NCBI GenBank assembly: GCA_003116875.1
Contig: BCKT01000002.1
Location: forward strand, 1,178,001-1,242,000
Length of the DNA stretch: 64,000 nt
Source of the DNA: Takashimella koratensis
Taxonomy: Eukaryota > Basidiomycota > Tremellomycetes > Trichosporonales > Tetragoniomycetaceae
Reading direction: 5' to 3'
The first letter of the stretch is position 1. Each line of letters starts with the position of its first letter. The translations under genes and the position numbers were made by a program. Shown here piece after piece: positions 60,223 to 64,000 of the stretch. The notes below the pieces were generated by a model. It saw nothing but the letters and a program-made list of their open reading frames with translations, searched no databases and was not told the origin of the DNA.

Positions 60223-63200
60223 CTACTTAATCTCTCCCTCGCCTTGTAGCATATCCTCACCCATCACCATCTCCCAAACATTTACCCCATCCACACCCTT
60301 CCCTTCCAACTTTGTCCCTACCTTCATGGCACTCAGCAGCTTCTTGACCTCTTGGGCACTAACCACTTCTTCTTCTCCCTTTTCCTTCGGTTCCTCCTGT
60401 TTCTCCTGATCCTCGTCATCCTCGCCTACTCCCTTCTTTGGCGGGTCCAGCTCCAGTCCTAGGACTCGACTAATCAACAACATCCACCTAGCTGCATTAC
60501 CAACTGTCCAAAAGTCCTCGCTGGTCGAACCGGTATCAGAATGAATCTTGACTACTGGCATATCAAAGTGGCGGACAAACTGTTCAGCGACCGAGTTGGG
60601 GTCGGTGCGTTCTTTGTCAAGAGCTCGAGTAGGCGAGAGGTCTCGGTGCACTTGGGCTTTGCCACGGTAGACGTCGATGAGAACATCAGCAACAGCGGAA
60701 CTGTTCCCAGAAGGAACAATCCAGCCGTTGACACCGTGTTTGACTTGAAGAGGAATACCACCAGCGTCAGAGGCGATGATTGGGACTCGCTTGTTGATAG
60801 CTTCTGTAACCTTGACTTCGAACCCTTCGCGGGTAGACAGCTGCGTCGCCACCCAGGAACCTTGGAGGATGCACCCAAGGATCGAGTCGGACTAGTTCAT
60901 GAGCCAATCGAAGCCGTCAGCTACTGTTGGATACGAAGAAACTTGAGCCAGCGAGACACTCACCGGAGGGGCACGGACAATCGACACGTCGTCCTTGACC
61001 AGCGCATACTCGCTCGACGCCAGCGTATCGTGACACTTCTCATATACCATTGTCCCATCGGGGTCATCCACCGACCCATGACCCATGATGATCAATTGCG
61101 GCGGCCCATTCCCATTTCCTTGTTTCTTCCCATTACTCTCACCATCCTTCTCCAACCTCTGCCTGAAGTCGAGGTACGCAGCAAGTAAGACATCGATTCC
61201 CTTGGACGGATCGAAACGAGCAATCTGACAGATGTAACCTCGGTCCCAGTTGATTTTGACACCGCATTGTTCTTGAGATAGGCGGTTGAAGTATTGTCTA
61301 AAGTATTGCTTGGAAGCGAGTCCATAGGGTTTGTTGAGGCCGTCCAGGGGGCTGTGGCATGAGCAAAGCCCCACTTTTATAAAATGATTAACGGATGGTG
61401 TACGACTTACTCGGTGGACGGAGCCATGTATAACACAGGCATGTTCTCGTGTACGTTCTTTGGGACAAAGAACTTGACAGGGTGCTGGACATGATGCGTC
61501 AGATAGCTATTGCCTACAGTTTATGCTACACCGTGACTCACCGACAAGAACAAGTCAGTATGCTTGACAAAGTCGAAGAGGTAGTTCCAAGTCCTGTACT
61601 GTGGCGTCGACGGATCATCAGTCAGATCAGACTGGACTAGATCGATTGTCAGCACAAGCTCTCCTTGCTTGGTCTTAGACCCAAACGGGATACTTACTTT
61701 GGATGTGCGAGCGGAAGATGATCTTGGCGTCGGGCCGGTTCTTCTTGATGATAGGGATGAGCGCGGTCACTGTGGTCCCAGTTAGTTATGGACCACGTTC
61801 TACCAGCTTCAGATTGTGTCTACTCACACTGAGGGTCATCGATGACGATAAGACTCGCGTCCAGTGCTCCCTTGGACCAGAACGTCTCGTCTGTGACGTT
61901 GTCAGCTACACCCAAACAATCTGATATCCCAAACAGTCCTTGCACAAGCCGGTGCTCACAGTTTTGTTCAATCCACAGCTCGAACCATTTCTTATCAAGG
62001 TCGCTCAGTTCCACGCCCTCGGGTGCGACACCTTGGAGGACGTTGTGCATCTTTCGCTTGGTGGTATCGAATACCTAGGCAAGAGTGAGCCATCACGCCA
62101 ATATTTGAGGCAAGGTTCGACGAGAGACGGAGTCGTGCCATCTCGACGATAAACGTACCTGTGGATGACCCTCGGGGACATACCTATTCCAACAACATTA
62201 GTCCTGGTTCGTACCAGGGCGGAGAATGAGACTCGACTCACCACTTGACATCGAGCCCGACAAGGTTCCAAAGCCTTATCAAAGCGTGACGCATCAATGC
62301 AACTCCACCACCTTGCGGCGTTGCCGAGAAGAACGCAACGGATACTTTATTGTCATTGAGGTGTTTGGCCAGCGCGATGAACCTAGCCCACAGCTATGCA
62401 AGTATCGTCAGCTTGTAGTCCTCTGAGAAGGTGACAGAGAAGGGGAAGATAGAGGAAGACGGGGTTTACCTTCTCGCTAGTGCTTTCGCGGTATTGGGTA
62501 AGACTGCACAGTCGGACTTGGTTATTGCAGTCTACTTGAACTTGGTGATTATCCGCATGGACGTCGGCAGTGGTCGCTGAGTGCGTGGCCTAGACACAGA
62601 TATCAGCTCTGGTCCAGTTCCTTCTGCTCGAGGGCCTTGCCAGGAGACAGAGGTCACTCGGAAGACAGGACGTACAGGGTGCAAGTGCTTGATAGCTGCC
62701 GAGATTGCAGATGTCGCGCTAGCTTGAGTTGAGGGTGCAGGTAATTTGGTGAAGATTGCAGTAGGCGGGACCGTGATAAACCTGTTCATCGCATGTTAGC
62801 TAGGGGAAGCGGAGGCGGTTACGGAGGCGGTCACGAAAGCGGTCTGGGTAGCAAAGGGTCCCCCTTGGTCTACTTCTTCCATAACGCGATGATGGGTACA
62901 GATGCTTCAACGACCTTTCCCCCACCCCCTCCCCTTCTTCCACCCGGCGCCATCCCTCCTTTCGATACAATGGACTCACGGGATTGCATCGAGGTGGAGC
63001 CAAAGAGTCGCGGGGAACTCGACACCGGATTTGTTCCTCAGTTCAGGTGGGACAGGTTCAGCGATCGCAACCATTCGGACCTGAGATGTATTAGTTGCTG
63101 TCTCCAACTTCAGTCTACCAAACTCCTCTGCTGGACTCATGCCTTGTGCCCATAGCCCGTCTACATACTCCGCATCAAGACCTCATGCTCTTCGACTCAC

Positions 63201-63503
63201 ATTGAGACCTTTATTGTCTTGTGTATGGCGTATGACGTGAATGATATCCTGCGCGACCCTCCTCGATTCCGCTGCTAGATCCTCATCGTTGTCTGATTTT
63301 GGGTTATACACCAAGTGCATCGTCTCGCTCTCGACGGCACCGGTACCATCATGAAGCACGGCGGTGTACTCGAGGTCTCGACCGCCGGTCTTGGGGTCAG
63401 CCTCGGATGCGGGGGCAAGGAGGAGTGCGAGGCCGAGGAAGATGTCTTGAACTGCAGATGGCTGGCGTTTGGAGTGATGGGATAGTTGACGGTGGGGAGA
63501 CAT
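60223..63503 (-). CDS. Trehalose phosphorylase (retaining, GT4 family)
   Basis: Thirteen minus-strand exons (63503-63201, 63167-62980, 62781-62676, 62589-62470, 62393-62242, 62183-62159, 62074-61960, 61890-61828, 61769-61698, 61636-61542, 61484-61411, 61351-60964, 60891-60223) give 789 residues. The enzyme interconverts trehalose plus phosphate and glucose plus alpha-glucose-1-phosphate. The N-terminal Rossmann part has FSATPQGGGVALMRHALIRL, KWYVPEGHPQVFDTTKRKMH and FRSHIQIQSDLTDDPS. The C-terminal GT4 part has ICQIARFDPSKGIDVLL and the donor-site GFEVKVTEA followed by IIASDAGGIPLQVKHGVNGW. It resembles fungal trehalose phosphorylases (Grifola enzyme, Neurospora ccg-9). Exon 6 is only 25 nt. 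The first intron is 33 nt with a GGAG acceptor, chosen because the sequence downstream (YVDGLWAQGMSPAEEF) is open and family-like. An acidic EDDEDQEK insertion lies near the C-terminus. Confidence 0.93.
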
Positions 63504-64000
63504 TTTGTCCAGTGGTGCTTGCCGGTGGGAGTAAGGGTAATGGATCAGAAGTGTTCGAGTTGGAGTCAGTGAATGAGATGATGGTGAAGGTGATGAAGCG
63601 CTTGAAGGCGAGGCCAACGATTGGAACGAGGTACAGATCAAAGCGAGAGAGGGAGTGAAGATGGTAGCGGCGAATGGAGACTGGATGGGGAGGTAAAGTA
63701 ATGTATCGATCGAGTGTGATCGCCTTGCCCAGATGGCACGATGCGTCGGCGTGAGGGGTCTATGCTTAACGCCTCAAGGGCGGGATCCGACGTCAGTCGC
63801 AGCTCCCCCCCACAAGGCCAAAAAGCTTTGACGTCGTCGTTGCCTTGACTCCTGATCGACGAGGGCCAGGGGGGCGGGCACTGGAAGCGTTCGGACAGCG
63901 CCAACCGGCTACATCATTCTACTCCACTCCCTCCACTTCTCCTCCCTTCCGCACCCACCCACGCACCTGCAGCTCCCTGTTGCACTCCATGACTAGACTG
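63504..64000. promoter_or_regulatory. Upstream region of trehalose phosphorylase
   Basis: No gene seen. The frame of the first exon stays open upstream (to about 63640) but is Ser/Pro-rich without features, so it is treated as leader. The last 100 bp are C/T-rich. Confidence 0.4.

Overview
The window is nuclear DNA of a filamentous or yeast-like fungus. Genes are dense, most protein genes are broken by many short GT-AG introns (commonly 33-60 nt), and many introns carry a CTGAC- or CTAAC-type branch point 10-25 nt before the acceptor. Gene content (GT4 trehalose phosphorylase, a HyuA-DUF917 fusion, a Zn2Cys6 regulator, DHA1 transporter, SET9, forkhead regulator) and intron style fit a basidiomycete, most likely a Tremellomycetes yeast (Trichosporonales/Tremellales type). 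The species cannot be named from this alone. No transposon, tRNA, rRNA or CRISPR-like array was recognised. All exon models below were built by hand from splice signals, reading-frame continuity and family similarity.

Layout. 0-1.2 kb: 3' end of a GBF1/Gea-type Arf exchange factor. 2.1-5 kb: L-threonine aldolase and an HSBP1-like coiled-coil protein. 5.6-7.7 kb: two tandem paralogues of a family I do not recognise. 8.5-11.9 kb: a TMEM33/Pom33-type membrane protein and a lactonase-type beta-propeller protein, transcribed divergently. 12-15.2 kb: a 17-exon Zn2Cys6 regulator. 17-19.4 kb: a secreted purple acid phosphatase whose first intron holds a poly-C tract and an assembly gap. 19.8-21.9 kb: a SET/MYND lysine methyltransferase. 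22-28.2 kb: a hydantoinase/oxoprolinase-DUF917 fusion and an SV2-like MFS transporter on the same strand. 29.6-31.1 kb: a Pub1/TIA1-like RNA-binding protein. 32.2-36.6 kb: a very long SET9-type histone H4K20 methyltransferase with AT-hooks. 37.6-40.3 kb: a DHA1/TPO-type transporter. 42.5-45.1 kb: UDP-glucose pyrophosphorylase. 46-49 kb: mitochondrial ribosomal protein mL57 and a mitochondrial rhodanese. 50.4-53 kb: a forkhead regulator. 55.2-59.2 kb: a large BRCT/RS/acidic-repeat protein. 60.2-63.5 kb: trehalose phosphorylase.

Functional threads. UDP-glucose pyrophosphorylase and trehalose phosphorylase both act in glucose-phosphate/trehalose carbohydrate metabolism. The HyuA-DUF917 enzyme and the adjacent transporter may share a substrate. 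Chromatin and transcription functions (SET9, SMYD-like, forkhead, Zn2Cys6, BRCT) are over-represented but not arranged as a recognised cluster.

The most unusual signal is repeated use of extremely small internal exons. Three unrelated genes each need an exon of exactly 8 nt (HSBP1-like, Zn2Cys6 regulator, MFS transporter), and UDP-glucose pyrophosphorylase needs one of only 4 nt. Exons of 14-25 nt occur in four further places. Other points are the tandem orphan paralogues and recurrent long poly-C/poly-G runs in introns and spacers.
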